Shown in pieces: positions 41,390 to 49,995 of a DNA stretch of 64,000 bases (positions are counted from its first letter, which is position 1; each line of letters opens with the position of its first letter). Source of the stretch: Pseudomonas sp. ANT_J12. Its GTDB lineage: Bacteria > Pseudomonadota > Gammaproteobacteria > Pseudomonadales > Pseudomonadaceae. The DNA lies in the NCBI RefSeq assembly GCF_008370045.1, contig NZ_VOBN01000013.1, forward strand, positions 62,001 through 126,000, in the 5' to 3' direction. The notes beneath the pieces are model-generated. The model was not told where the DNA came from and ran no database searches. It saw nothing but the letters and a program-made list of their open reading frames with translations. The translations under genes were made by a program, and so were the position numbers.

Positions 41390-43336
41390 TCAGACGCGGA
41401 AGGCCTGGACGGCGGTGTGAAGCCGCCCACCCAACACCAACAAATTCTCCCCTTGCTCACGCCCCTGGCCAATCCTCAGCAAATTATCCCCACCCAACTG
41501 ATGAATCCGCTCGCTGTGATCGCGGATCTCGCTGACCGCGCCACTTTGCTGCGCCGTGACATCGGCAATGCGCACCGCCGTGTCGGCGATGGTCTGGATC
41601 GCGTCGACGATTTTATCCAGCGCCCCATCCGCGTCTTGTGCCTGATTGGCCGTGGCTTCGGCATGTTCGACTTGCGCGCGCATGCCTTCCACCGATTGCC
41701 GCGCTGCCGTTTGCAGGCCGGCGATCAAGGTCTGGATTTCGGCAGTGGCGCCGGCGGTGCGTTGGGCGAGGGAGCGCACTTCTTCGGCGACCACCGCAAA
41801 ACCACGGCCCATTTCCCCGGCGCGCGCCGCTTCGATGGCCGCGTTCAGGGCCAGCAGGTTGGTCTGGTCGGCAATCGAGCGGATCACCGTCAGCACGCCG
41901 CCGATGGTCGCCGACTCTTCGGCCAGGTGTTCGATCATCTGCGCGTTGCCTTGCACCTCGCCCACCAACGCATGCAGCCCGGTCAGGCTCAAGCCGATGA
42001 CCTTCTGCCCATGCTCCACCGCCAGCCCGGCATTACGGCTGGCATCGGCGGCCTGGCTGGCGTCGCCGGCCACTTGCTGAATGGTGGCTTCCAGTTCGCC
42101 CAGGGAGTCGCGGATCAGCGCGGTGTCGCCGGCCTGATGCTCGGCGCCGCTGTGCAGGTCGTTGCTCAACTCGGCCAGGGTGCGGCTGCTGCCGGCGACT
42201 TGTTCGGCGTTGAGGCGAATGGTCCCTACCAAGTCCACGAGATAAGCACGCAAGCGATTGAGCGAGGCCTGGATGTCATGCAGTTCGCGGTTGGTCTTGC
42301 CCAGTTGAATGTCCTGGCTGAAGTCACCTTCGGCCCAGGTCGACAGGGCGGGTGCGAGGTTGGTCAGGGTTCGGGCCAAACGGCGTTGCAGGGTGTCGAT
42401 CAACAGTGCGATCAGCAGAATCAGACCGATCATCAGCCCTTGCATCAAGCGCACTTCGCCCTGGATCTGCCCGTGCTGGGCGCGTACCACCGGTTCCAGG
42501 CCGGCGATGGCTTGTTGCACGGCGGCGATTTTCAGGTGCGTGGCGGCGCTCAGGTCGGCGCGTTTTTGAATTTGATCGCGGGTGCGCGCCAGTTCCGCCG
42601 GGTAGCGGGTGAGCAGGCCGTTCAATTCACGCTTGAGGCCGACGCCGGCATCTTCGGCCACGGCTTTTTCGGTGTTCTCCAGGCCCATCATCGCGTTGAA
42701 ATCGTCGCTGCTCGATTCCACGCTGGCCGTCACTCCAAGCAGCGGCAACGCATCCAGTTGCGTCGCTTGGGCGCGAATGCTGGTGACCTCGCGCTCGACA
42801 TCAGCGGCCAGTTCGCTGCGCCCGCTGCTGACCAGTTTGTCCCGGGCCAGGGACAGCTTGCCCAAGTGCTGGGAGGCGGTGAGCAACGGCGTCAGGTAGC
42901 TCGCGTTTGTGCTGGCGTACTGGCTGAGCTGATCGAGGCTGGCGCCCAGTTCCCGTTCGGCTTGCAGTAATAGCGCTTGCGGATCCCCCGCAAGTTTGCC
43001 GGCGGCCAGCAGGTCGGTCTTGCTGAATTCTTCCAGGCTCGACAGGCTCGGGCGCAAGGACTCAGCCAAGGTCGGGGGCAGTTCGGTGAGTTCTTTTTGC
43101 AGGCCATCGATGGCCTGGCCGGCACTGCTCAAGCGCAAGGCATCGCCGCTGGACAGGTAATCCTCGACGTTACGCGCCACTTCATTTTGAAACTGCTGGG
43201 ATAAACCGAGGTAGCGCTCCATCAACAGATAGGGGCGCTCCAGGGCTTTTTGCGACCACCACAGCGTGGCGCCGAGGGCGACGCACACGGCGATCAGCAG
43301 GAGAGTATTGAGATTGGTCAGCAGCTTCAGGCGCAT
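41390..43336 (-). CDS. Methyl-accepting chemotaxis protein (CtpL-like)
   Basis: 648-residue chemoreceptor. An N-terminal helix (about 9-28) and a second one (about 300-320, GLMIGLILLIALLID) flank a large helical periplasmic sensor domain of some 270 residues. HAMP and signalling domains follow, with the conserved hairpin EAARAGEMGRGFAVVAEEVR. It occupies the place of ctpL, the P. aeruginosa receptor linked to phosphate taxis, next to the GcbA gene; ligand specificity cannot be read from the sequence. It is 52 bases downstream of gcbA on the same strand. Confidence 0.88.
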   Translation of the reverse strand: MRLKLLTNLNTLLLIAVCVALGATLWWSQKALERPYLLMERYLGLSQQFQNEVARNVEDYLSSGDALRLSSAGQAIDGLQKELTELPPTLAESLRPSLSSLEEFSKTDLLAAGKLAGDPQALLLQAERELGASLDQLSQYASTNASYLTPLLTASQHLGKLSLARDKLVSSGRSELAADVEREVTSIRAQATQLDALPLLGVTASVESSSDDFNAMMGLENTEKAVAEDAGVGLKRELNGLLTRYPAELARTRDQIQKRADLSAATHLKIAAVQQAIAGLEPVVRAQHGQIQGEVRLMQGLMIGLILLIALLIDTLQRRLARTLTNLAPALSTWAEGDFSQDIQLGKTNRELHDIQASLNRLRAYLVDLVGTIRLNAEQVAGSSRTLAELSNDLHSGAEHQAGDTALIRDSLGELEATIQQVAGDASQAADASRNAGLAVEHGQKVIGLSLTGLHALVGEVQGNAQMIEHLAEESATIGGVLTVIRSIADQTNLLALNAAIEAARAGEMGRGFAVVAEEVRSLAQRTAGATAEIQTLIAGLQTAARQSVEGMRAQVEHAEATANQAQDADGALDKIVDAIQTIADTAVRIADVTAQQSGAVSEIRDHSERIHQLGGDNLLRIGQGREQGENLLVLGGRLHTAVQAFRV

Positions 43337-43388
43337 AACGGGTCTACCGACGGCAGAATGGTAAGCGCCTGAATTTATTGCGTTTGTG

Positions 43389-45059
43389 TTACAGGGTTAT
43401 GACCGACTCAGTGGATTCCGATGAAAAAGTGGCACTTTGCTTTGACGCCCGCGCGGCCTGCACACGGTTGCGCCCGGCATCCTTGGCGCGGTACAGCGCC
43501 TCGTCCGCCTGGCTGGCCATCATCAGGCTGTCGGAATCTTCGCGCAGCTCCACCACCCCGGCGCTGAAGGTGCACCAAAGGTCTTGCGGTTGGGCCGGGT
43601 AGTGAATTTCGGCAAAGCGCTGACGGATTTCGTCGAGCACCTTGTGGGCCGATTCGACATCGGTGTCCGGCATGACAATGGCGAACTCTTCACCGCCGTA
43701 ACGGCCAATGAAGTCGGTCTTGCGCAAGCGTTGCTTGAGAAACAGCGCCAAGCTCTTGATCACCCGGTCGCCCATGGGGTGGCCGTGGCTGTCGTTGACC
43801 CGTTTGAAGTGGTCGATGTCGAGCATCGCAAAGCTCAACGGCTTGTTCTCGCGACGGGCGCGGAACGAGCAGTCTTCGAGCAATTGCAGAATGTGCGTGT
43901 GGTTGTACAGACCGGTGAGGCTGTCCCGGACCATCCGCGCCTTGAGGTTACGCGCACGGGCGGCGCGGTTGCGCACGGTGGTGATCAGGTGCCGGGGCTT
44001 GATTGGCTTGGTCAGGAAGTCGTCGCCGCCTTCGCTCATGGCGTCGAGCTGCTTGTCCAGGTCGTCCTCGGCCGACAGATAAATGATCGGCACGCTGACA
44101 TAACGGTCGTTGTGGCGGATCACCTTGGCCAGTTCGGTACCGGTGCAGGCCGGCATGTACATGTCGAGGATGATCAGGTCGGGCTGGAAATCCGCGAGTT
44201 CGGCCATGGCCTGGATCGGTTCGATCAAGGTCCGCGTGACAATCCCGGCGCTGTTGAGCAGGCGCTCGGTGTGTAGGGCCTGGGCGCGGGAGTCGTCGAT
44301 GATCAGCACTTTATAGGGTTCGTACTGGGCGACGCAGGTCAGGACTTCGATCTTCTCCAGCAGGCTCGAGGCTTCGAGGGTGCCGGTGAGGAATTCCTGG
44401 CCGCCGGCGCGCACGGCGGCGAGCCGGGTCGGGGTGTCGGTTTCGTGCAGGCTGAAAAACAACAGCGGCAGTGGTTCGTCGAGGCCGACCTGGGCTTCGG
44501 CGGCCAGTTTCAGCCCGATGCCGGGGCCGCTGAAGTCCACATCCATGACAATCGCCGCCGGCAAGCGCTCGACCATCGAGGAGCGAAACGCCGAGACGCT
44601 GTCCAGGGACTGGGCGCTGAGGCCGAAGAATTCCAGTTGCTTGGCCAGCCGCTCGGCCCGGTCGTGATCCTGCAACATCACGTAGATCGGCTTGCGCAGC
44701 GGCGGCAGGAACGTCTGGTCCAGTTGATCGCCGTGACGCAGGCCGGTGCGCGACAGGCGCTGCATCAAACGGTTGAGGTCAGTGATCAGGCCGCTGCTCA
44801 GGCGTCCGCGATTGGCGTCCACCGCTTCCAGCGACTGGCCGATGTGGCGCGCCAGTTGCGAGTGTTCCGGTTGTTCGAAACGCTCGGCAAAGAGCAGCAG
44901 GCGCAGGTTGGCCTCGCTCAGCTCGGACAAATCGGTGGTGGACCACTCGCTGCGTTGCAGGCGCTGCCATATCTCAAGAATTTGACGTGCCTGATGAATT
45001 ACCCGCTGGGCAAAGTGGTGCTTGAGGCGCTCACGGCTGGGGTCTTCTGGCTCGGTCAT
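43389..45059 (-). CDS. gcbA: Diguanylate cyclase GcbA (REC-REC-GGDEF)
   Basis: Makes cyclic di-GMP; the orthologue GcbA promotes surface attachment in P. fluorescens. The 556-residue chain has an N-terminal helical part (1-120), a first receiver-like domain (about 124-240) with D173 but weak acidic-pocket residues, a second, canonical receiver (248-360, D299 in ILDMYMPA) and a GGDEF domain with GGEEF at 455-459. The inhibitory-site motif RKTD (446-449) is present, so feedback control is expected. It ends upstream of the chemoreceptor gene. Confidence 0.92.
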   Translation of the reverse strand: MTEPEDPSRERLKHHFAQRVIHQARQILEIWQRLQRSEWSTTDLSELSEANLRLLLFAERFEQPEHSQLARHIGQSLEAVDANRGRLSSGLITDLNRLMQRLSRTGLRHGDQLDQTFLPPLRKPIYVMLQDHDRAERLAKQLEFFGLSAQSLDSVSAFRSSMVERLPAAIVMDVDFSGPGIGLKLAAEAQVGLDEPLPLLFFSLHETDTPTRLAAVRAGGQEFLTGTLEASSLLEKIEVLTCVAQYEPYKVLIIDDSRAQALHTERLLNSAGIVTRTLIEPIQAMAELADFQPDLIILDMYMPACTGTELAKVIRHNDRYVSVPIIYLSAEDDLDKQLDAMSEGGDDFLTKPIKPRHLITTVRNRAARARNLKARMVRDSLTGLYNHTHILQLLEDCSFRARRENKPLSFAMLDIDHFKRVNDSHGHPMGDRVIKSLALFLKQRLRKTDFIGRYGGEEFAIVMPDTDVESAHKVLDEIRQRFAEIHYPAQPQDLWCTFSAGVVELREDSDSLMMASQADEALYRAKDAGRNRVQAARASKQSATFSSESTESVITL

Positions 45060-45349
45060 ATCCTGACTACTAGTTAGGGTGCATGCTGAGATCGACTGGT
45101 GGCTCTATGCTAGCACCTCTTTTCCGTCACATGAGTGTCGTACGTCAATAATCTGCAAAGCGACCTCATTCAGTTTCTGACCGACTGGTCGCATAGGCTC
45201 CAGGGCTGTGCTTCATTTATAGTGGCGCCTCGATCGCCGCGATTGTATGGCTCGTTGTTTCCCGCAGGATTGAGGTGCGGTAAAAAGCGGCACGATGGCG
45301 TAGGGTTGTGGTCGAACCGATGAACTCAAGTGATTGAAAGGATATCGCC

Positions 45350-46417
45350 ATGCTGGACTGGAAGAACCGCGCGGGCAGCGCACCCGAACGTGCCGCTGAA
45401 CCGAAATCGGCCACCCGCAGCTACGTCAGCGGCCTGTTGTTCAGCCGGGCGCTGGCCACTCTGATTGCCATTTACCTGTTGGTGACCATCGGCCTGGGCT
45501 GGTACTGGAGCGAAGAGCCTGCGCTGTTTCCGGTCCAGCAAAATGCCCAGGTCGCGGCCGAGCAACAAGGCAAGCAGATGGTCGTCGGCTACACCACGGT
45601 GGAAACCCTCAAGACCGTCGCCGGTACGTTGCTGACCAAACCGGGCGGCTACATTTCCAACGACCGCTTCCCGCCGGGCCTGTGGATGGACAACATGCCG
45701 AGCTGGGAATATGGCGTGCTGGTGCAGGTCCGCGACCTGACCCGCGCCCTGCGTAAAGACTTCGCCCGCTCGCAATCGCAGTCGGCGGAAGACTCGGACC
45801 TGGCCAAGGCCGAGCCGCGTTTCAACTTCGATAACAAGAGCTGGATCTTGCCGTCCAGTGAGTCGGAGTATCAGGAAGGCATCAATTCCCTGAGCCGCTA
45901 CCAGGCGCGCCTGTCCGACCCGTCGCAGAAAAACGCGTTGTTCTATGCCCGCGCCGACAACCTGAACAACTGGCTGGGCGATGTCGGCACCCGTTTGGGT
46001 TCGTTGTCGCAACGCCTGTCGGCCAGCGTTGGCCGGGTCAAGCTCAACACTTCGCTGAAAACCGAAGTGGTGGTGCCGGGCCAGGTACCGCAGGTTGACG
46101 AAGAAATCGTCGAAACCCCGTGGATGCAGATCGACAACGTGTTTTACGAAGCGCGCGGCCAGGCCTGGGCCTTGTCCCACCTGTTGCGTGCCATCGAAGT
46201 CGACTTCGCCGACGTGTTGGCGAAGAAAAACGCCACGGTCAGCGTGCGCCAGATCATCCGTGAACTGGAGGCTTCCCAAGAGCCGGTCTGGAGCCCGATG
46301 ATCCTCAACGGCAGCGGCTTCGGCGTGTTGGCCAACCACTCGCTGGTCATGGCCAACTACATTTCCCGGGCTAACGCGGCGGTGATCGATTTGCGTCAAC
46401 TGCTGAACCAGGGCTGA
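45350..46417 (+). CDS. DUF2333 family protein
   Basis: 355-residue protein of the DUF2333 family, conserved in gamma-proteobacteria and without an assigned function. It has one membrane helix near the N-terminus (about 35-53, ATLIAIYLLVTIGLGWYW) and a long soluble, probably periplasmic part with the motif PGGYISNDRFPPGLWMDNMP (about 97-116). It has AAAGGATA upstream of the ATG. The nudix gene starts three bases after its stop, so they are cotranscribed. Confidence 0.88.
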   Translation: MLDWKNRAGSAPERAAEPKSATRSYVSGLLFSRALATLIAIYLLVTIGLGWYWSEEPALFPVQQNAQVAAEQQGKQMVVGYTTVETLKTVAGTLLTKPGGYISNDRFPPGLWMDNMPSWEYGVLVQVRDLTRALRKDFARSQSQSAEDSDLAKAEPRFNFDNKSWILPSSESEYQEGINSLSRYQARLSDPSQKNALFYARADNLNNWLGDVGTRLGSLSQRLSASVGRVKLNTSLKTEVVVPGQVPQVDEEIVETPWMQIDNVFYEARGQAWALSHLLRAIEVDFADVLAKKNATVSVRQIIRELEASQEPVWSPMILNGSGFGVLANHSLVMANYISRANAAVIDLRQLLNQG

Positions 46418-46420
46418 TTC

Positions 46421-46978
46421 ATGGTTGATAACGCCAAAGAGGCCGCCCATCGCGCGGCCTCGGATGCCGAACAGATCGCCTGGGTCGACGAGCAGGACAA
46501 CCTGCTCGGCGGCTTGGTCCGCCGCGACTTGCGCGAACGCGGGCTGATCGGGCGCGGCACCTACATCATGCTGTTCAACTCGGCCGGTGAACTTTGCGTA
46601 CACCGGCGCACCCTGAGCAAAGCCATTTATCCCGGTTACTGGGACGTGGCGGCGGGGGGCATGGTCCAGGCCAACGAGAGCTACGCCGAGTCGGCCGCCC
46701 GAGAGCTGGAAGAGGAACTGGGGGTAAGCGGTGTGGAACTGACTGCCCATGACCATTTTTTCTTCGAAGACACCGGCAATCGGCTGTGGTGTTCGGCGTT
46801 TTCGGCGGTGTGGGACGGCCCGTTGATCCTGCAGCCGGAAGAAGTGCTTGAAGCGCGCTTTATCCCGATCGATCAGGTGATGCTGGAAATCCAGCAAAAG
46901 CCTTACTGCCCGGACTCTTTGGCCGCGTTGAAGCGTTATCTGCGGGCTCAGCAAACCGACGTCGCAAAAGAGCCATAA
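46421..46978 (+). CDS. NUDIX hydrolase (YfcD-like)
   Basis: 185-residue NUDIX hydrolase. The Nudix box reads GGMVQANESYAESAARELEE then ELG (about residues 84-106), with the metal-binding glutamates in place; the surrounding sequence (HRRTLSKAIYPGYWDVAAGG) resembles YfcD and isopentenyl-diphosphate isomerase-type Nudix proteins. The substrate is unknown. It is the second gene after DUF2333 and is followed by a weak terminator. Confidence 0.9.
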   Translation: MVDNAKEAAHRAASDAEQIAWVDEQDNLLGGLVRRDLRERGLIGRGTYIMLFNSAGELCVHRRTLSKAIYPGYWDVAAGGMVQANESYAESAARELEEELGVSGVELTAHDHFFFEDTGNRLWCSAFSAVWDGPLILQPEEVLEARFIPIDQVMLEIQQKPYCPDSLAALKRYLRAQQTDVAKEP

Positions 46979-46984
46979 ATTGGC

Positions 46985-47014
46985 GCCGATTGGCTCTTAG
47001 CAAGTCGGCTTTTT
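46985..47014 (+). terminator. Weak terminator after the NUDIX gene
   Basis: gccgatt / aagtcggc imperfect stem followed by five T, beginning seven bases after the NUDIX stop. Confidence 0.55.
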
Positions 47015-47060
47015 GCCGTTACACTGCGCGACCTTTTCAAGCTGAACCGACATGGCTCTT

Positions 47061-47154
47061 TGCAGGAGCGAAGCTTGCTCGCGAAGACGGCGGCACATCC
47101 GGAATGGATGTGCCTGACACACCGCTTTCGCGAGCAAGTTTCGCTCCTACAGGT
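47061..47154. repeat. REPIN upstream of the sui1-like gene
   Basis: Arms gcaggagcgaagcttgctcg and cgagcaagtttcgctcctac with a conserved interior, cggcacatcc...ggatgtgcctgacacaccg. Almost the same 94 bases recur at 57383-57477. Confidence 0.88.
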
Positions 47155-47259
47155 CTGTACCGTTTCAGTAGCGCTGCCCCTGCCTGAGTGGGGCTTCGCG
47201 GTCGATGGCGTCCTCCCGGGTTGCCGCGGCCAGTCTTTGTCCTCCCAAGAGGATTGCCG

Positions 47260-47631
47260 GTGGCCAAAAAAGCCGCATCCTTCGCCGCCCTAGGTGGCCT
47301 GGTATTTTCCACCGACGCAGGTCGTCATTGCCCGGATTGCAGTAAACCGGTGGACGCCTGTATCTGCAAACAGACCGTGATCCCGGCCGGCGACGGCATT
47401 GCTCGCGTGCGTCGCGAAAGCAAGGGGCGTGGCGGCAAGACGGTGACCACCATCACCGGCGTGCCGTTGGCTCTGGATGCGCTCACGGCCCTGGCGACCA
47501 CCTTGAAGAAGCGTTGTGGCACCGGTGGGGCGTTGAAAGACGGCATCATCGAAATCCAGGGCGATCATGTCGAGCTACTCTTGGCCGAGCTGATCAAGCT
47601 GGGTTTCAAGGCCAAGAAGTCCGGCGGCTAG
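47260..47631 (+). CDS. SUI1/YciH family translation initiation factor
   Basis: 123-residue protein of the bacterial SUI1 family (YciH), related to eIF1 and implicated in start-codon fidelity. A Cys motif (CPDCSKPVDACIC, about 25-37) precedes the SUI1 domain with RRESKGRGGKTVTTI and the closing GDHVELLLAELIKLGFKAK. The start is GTG (VAKKAASFAAL) with AGAGGA eight bases upstream; no ATG fits. It lies upstream of speA, as in P. aeruginosa. Confidence 0.92.
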   Translation: MAKKAASFAALGGLVFSTDAGRHCPDCSKPVDACICKQTVIPAGDGIARVRRESKGRGGKTVTTITGVPLALDALTALATTLKKRCGTGGALKDGIIEIQGDHVELLLAELIKLGFKAKKSGG

Positions 47632-47637
47632 CAGCTT

Positions 47638-47710
47638 CTGTGAAAACCACCCTCGGCTTGATCCGGTCCTGATTTCATTCGGTCCGGCGTCGCCTACATG
47701 GTTTTCACAG
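47638..47710. repeat. Inverted repeat between the sui1-like gene and speA
   Basis: Perfect 12-base arms ctgtgaaaacca / tggttttcacag about 49 bases apart, with a second inner pair (ccggtcc / ggtccgg). There is no T-run, so it is likely a structured RNA end rather than a simple terminator. Confidence 0.5.
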
Positions 47711-47764
47711 AGCCTGTTCTGACTGGTTTCTAAACTCACTGCGCTCAGCGAGGTCTATCCCCTC

Positions 47765-47793
47765 GTTGACGAACCGTCATTTTCATTCTTTAG
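47765..47793 (+). promoter_or_regulatory. Candidate sigma-70 promoter of speA
   Basis: TTGACG (47765) and TTTAGA with a 17-base spacer, about 56 bases upstream of the speA ATG. Confidence 0.45.
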
Positions 47794-47848
47794 ACTGCGC
47801 CGGCCTGAACCCAGGCGACGCTCTATGACTTCTTTATAGGGGACTTCA

Positions 47849-49762
47849 ATGTCCGTAAGACGCACACGCAAAGACGATGGCAGCCAATGGACAGTTGCGG
47901 ACAGCCGCAGTGTTTACGGGATCCGCCATTGGGGGGCCGGATATTTCGCGATCAATGACGCCGGTCGCGTCGAAGTTCGTCCGAACGGTCCGACCAGTTC
48001 GCCTATCGACCTGTTCGAGCAAGTCGACCAACTGCGCAAAAGCGGTTTGTCCTTGCCATTGCTGGTGCGGTTCCCCGATATCCTGCAAGACCGCGTGCGT
48101 CAGCTGACCGGCGCGTTCGACGCCAACATCGAGCGCCTGGAATACCAGAGCAAATACACCGCGCTGTACCCGATCAAGGTTAACCAGCAAGAAGCGGTGA
48201 TCGAGAACATCATTGCCACCCAGGACGTGTCCATCGGCCTGGAAGCCGGTTCCAAGCCTGAGCTGCTGGCCGTGCTGGCCCTGGCGCCGAAGGGCGGCAC
48301 CATCGTCTGCAACGGCTACAAGGACCGCGAGTTCATCCGCTTGGCGTTGATGGGTCAGAAGCTCGGTCACAACGTGTTCATCGTGATCGAGAAAGAATCC
48401 GAAGTTGAGCTGGTGATCGAAGAAGCGGCCTCGCTCAAGGTCAAGCCACAGGTTGGCCTGCGCGTGCGCCTGTCGTCCCTGGCCTCGTCCAAGTGGGCGG
48501 ACACCGGCGGCGAGAAATCCAAATTCGGCCTGTCGGCGGCGCAGTTGCTGTCCGTGGTCGAGCGCTTCCGCGCTGCGGGCCTGGATCAAGGCATTCGCCT
48601 GCTGCACTTCCACATGGGCTCGCAGATCGCCAACCTGGCGGACTACCAGCACGGTTTCAAGGAAGCGATCCGCTACTACGGCGAACTGCGCAACCTCGGC
48701 CTGCCGGTGGACCACATCGACGTCGGCGGCGGCTTGGGCGTGGACTACGACGGTACGCACTCGCGTAACGCCAGTTCGATCAACTACGACATGGACGACT
48801 ACGCCGGTGTCGTGGTCGGGATGCTCAAGGAGTTCTGCGACGCGCAGAGCCTGCCGCACCCGAACATCTTCTCCGAGAGCGGCCGCTCCCTGACCGCCCA
48901 CCACGCGATGCTGGTGGTGCAAGTGACCGACGTCGAGAAACACAACGACGACGTGCCGAAGATCGAGAACAAGGAAGAGCTGCCGGAAACCGTGCAGTGG
49001 CTGGTTGACCTGCTGGGCCCGACCGACATCGAGATGGTCACCGAAACCTACTGGCGCGCCACGCACTACATGAGCGACATCGCCGCCCAGTACGCCGATG
49101 GCAAGCTGACCCTGGCGGAAAAAGCCCTGGCCGAGCAGTGCTACTTCGCGGTCTGCCGTCGTCTGCACAACTCGTTGAAGGCGCGTCAGCGTTCGCACCG
49201 CCAAGTGCTCGACGAACTCAACGACAAGCTGGCCGACAAGTACATCTGCAACTTCTCGGTGTTCCAGAGCCTGCCGGACACCTGGGCCATCGGCCAGGTA
49301 TTGCCGATCCTGCCGCTGCACCGTCTCGACGAAGAGCCGATGCGCCGTGCGGTGCTGCAAGACCTGACCTGCGACTCCGACGGCAAGATCAAGCAATACG
49401 TCGACGAGCAGAGCATCGAAACCAGCCTGCCCGTGCACGGCCTGAACGAAGGTGAAGACTACCTGCTGGGGATCTTCCTGGTCGGCGCTTACCAGGAAAT
49501 TCTCGGCGACATGCACAACCTGTTCGGTGACACCGACTCGGTGAACATCTACCAGAACGCCGACGGCAGCGTTTACCACGCCGGGATCGAGACCCACGAC
49601 ACCATCGAAGACATGCTGCGCTACGTGCACTTGTCGCCGGAGGAGTTGATGACCCACTACCGCGACAAGTGCGCCAGTGCGCGCATCACTGCCGCCGAGC
49701 GTACCCAGTTCCTCGACGCGCTGCGCCTGGGCCTGACCCGCTCGTCTTACCTGTCTTCTTGA
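47849..49762 (+). CDS. speA: Biosynthetic arginine decarboxylase SpeA
   Basis: PLP enzyme that makes agmatine from arginine, the first step to putrescine. The 637-residue chain has the PLP-lysine motif in YTALYPIKVNQQ (about 105-116), LLHFHMGSQIANLADYQ, the DVGGGLGVDYDG motif and FSESGRSLTAHHA; the length is typical of biosynthetic ADC. The ribosome site is GGGGA upstream of MSVRRTRKDD. A large inverted repeat follows. Confidence 0.96.
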   Translation: MSVRRTRKDDGSQWTVADSRSVYGIRHWGAGYFAINDAGRVEVRPNGPTSSPIDLFEQVDQLRKSGLSLPLLVRFPDILQDRVRQLTGAFDANIERLEYQSKYTALYPIKVNQQEAVIENIIATQDVSIGLEAGSKPELLAVLALAPKGGTIVCNGYKDREFIRLALMGQKLGHNVFIVIEKESEVELVIEEAASLKVKPQVGLRVRLSSLASSKWADTGGEKSKFGLSAAQLLSVVERFRAAGLDQGIRLLHFHMGSQIANLADYQHGFKEAIRYYGELRNLGLPVDHIDVGGGLGVDYDGTHSRNASSINYDMDDYAGVVVGMLKEFCDAQSLPHPNIFSESGRSLTAHHAMLVVQVTDVEKHNDDVPKIENKEELPETVQWLVDLLGPTDIEMVTETYWRATHYMSDIAAQYADGKLTLAEKALAEQCYFAVCRRLHNSLKARQRSHRQVLDELNDKLADKYICNFSVFQSLPDTWAIGQVLPILPLHRLDEEPMRRAVLQDLTCDSDGKIKQYVDEQSIETSLPVHGLNEGEDYLLGIFLVGAYQEILGDMHNLFGDTDSVNIYQNADGSVYHAGIETHDTIEDMLRYVHLSPEELMTHYRDKCASARITAAERTQFLDALRLGLTRSSYLSS

Positions 49763-49781
49763 GGTAAGGCACTGTTCCCAT

Positions 49782-49830
49782 CGGGTTGTCTGAAAATGTT
49801 CCGCACGCTGCGGAAATTTCAGATGACCCG
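49782..49830. repeat. Inverted repeat after speA
   Basis: Near-perfect arms cgggttgtctgaaaatgttc and its partner ending cagatgacccg with a three-base tip. It probably ends or stabilises the speA transcript. Confidence 0.55.
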
Positions 49831-49995
49831 GTGCGACATTTCCCTGTTTTCAAACGAAATGACTCACATCGACGGTTGTTAAAGCGATGTGGTCTTCTTT
49901 TCGCGTAGGTCATTTCCTAAGTTGTACTTCGGCACTCTACTCGGCCATGTCTCTCGGCGAGAATCCCCGGCCGCCCCTCCTGTAGAGAATCGCCG

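Noticed and set aside
45326..46954. 542-codon minus-strand open frame over DUF2333 and the NUDIX gene
   Set aside because: Antisense to two genes with clear family motifs.
47846..49657. 603-codon minus-strand open frame opposite speA
   Set aside because: Shadow of speA; valine/histidine-rich and without family match.
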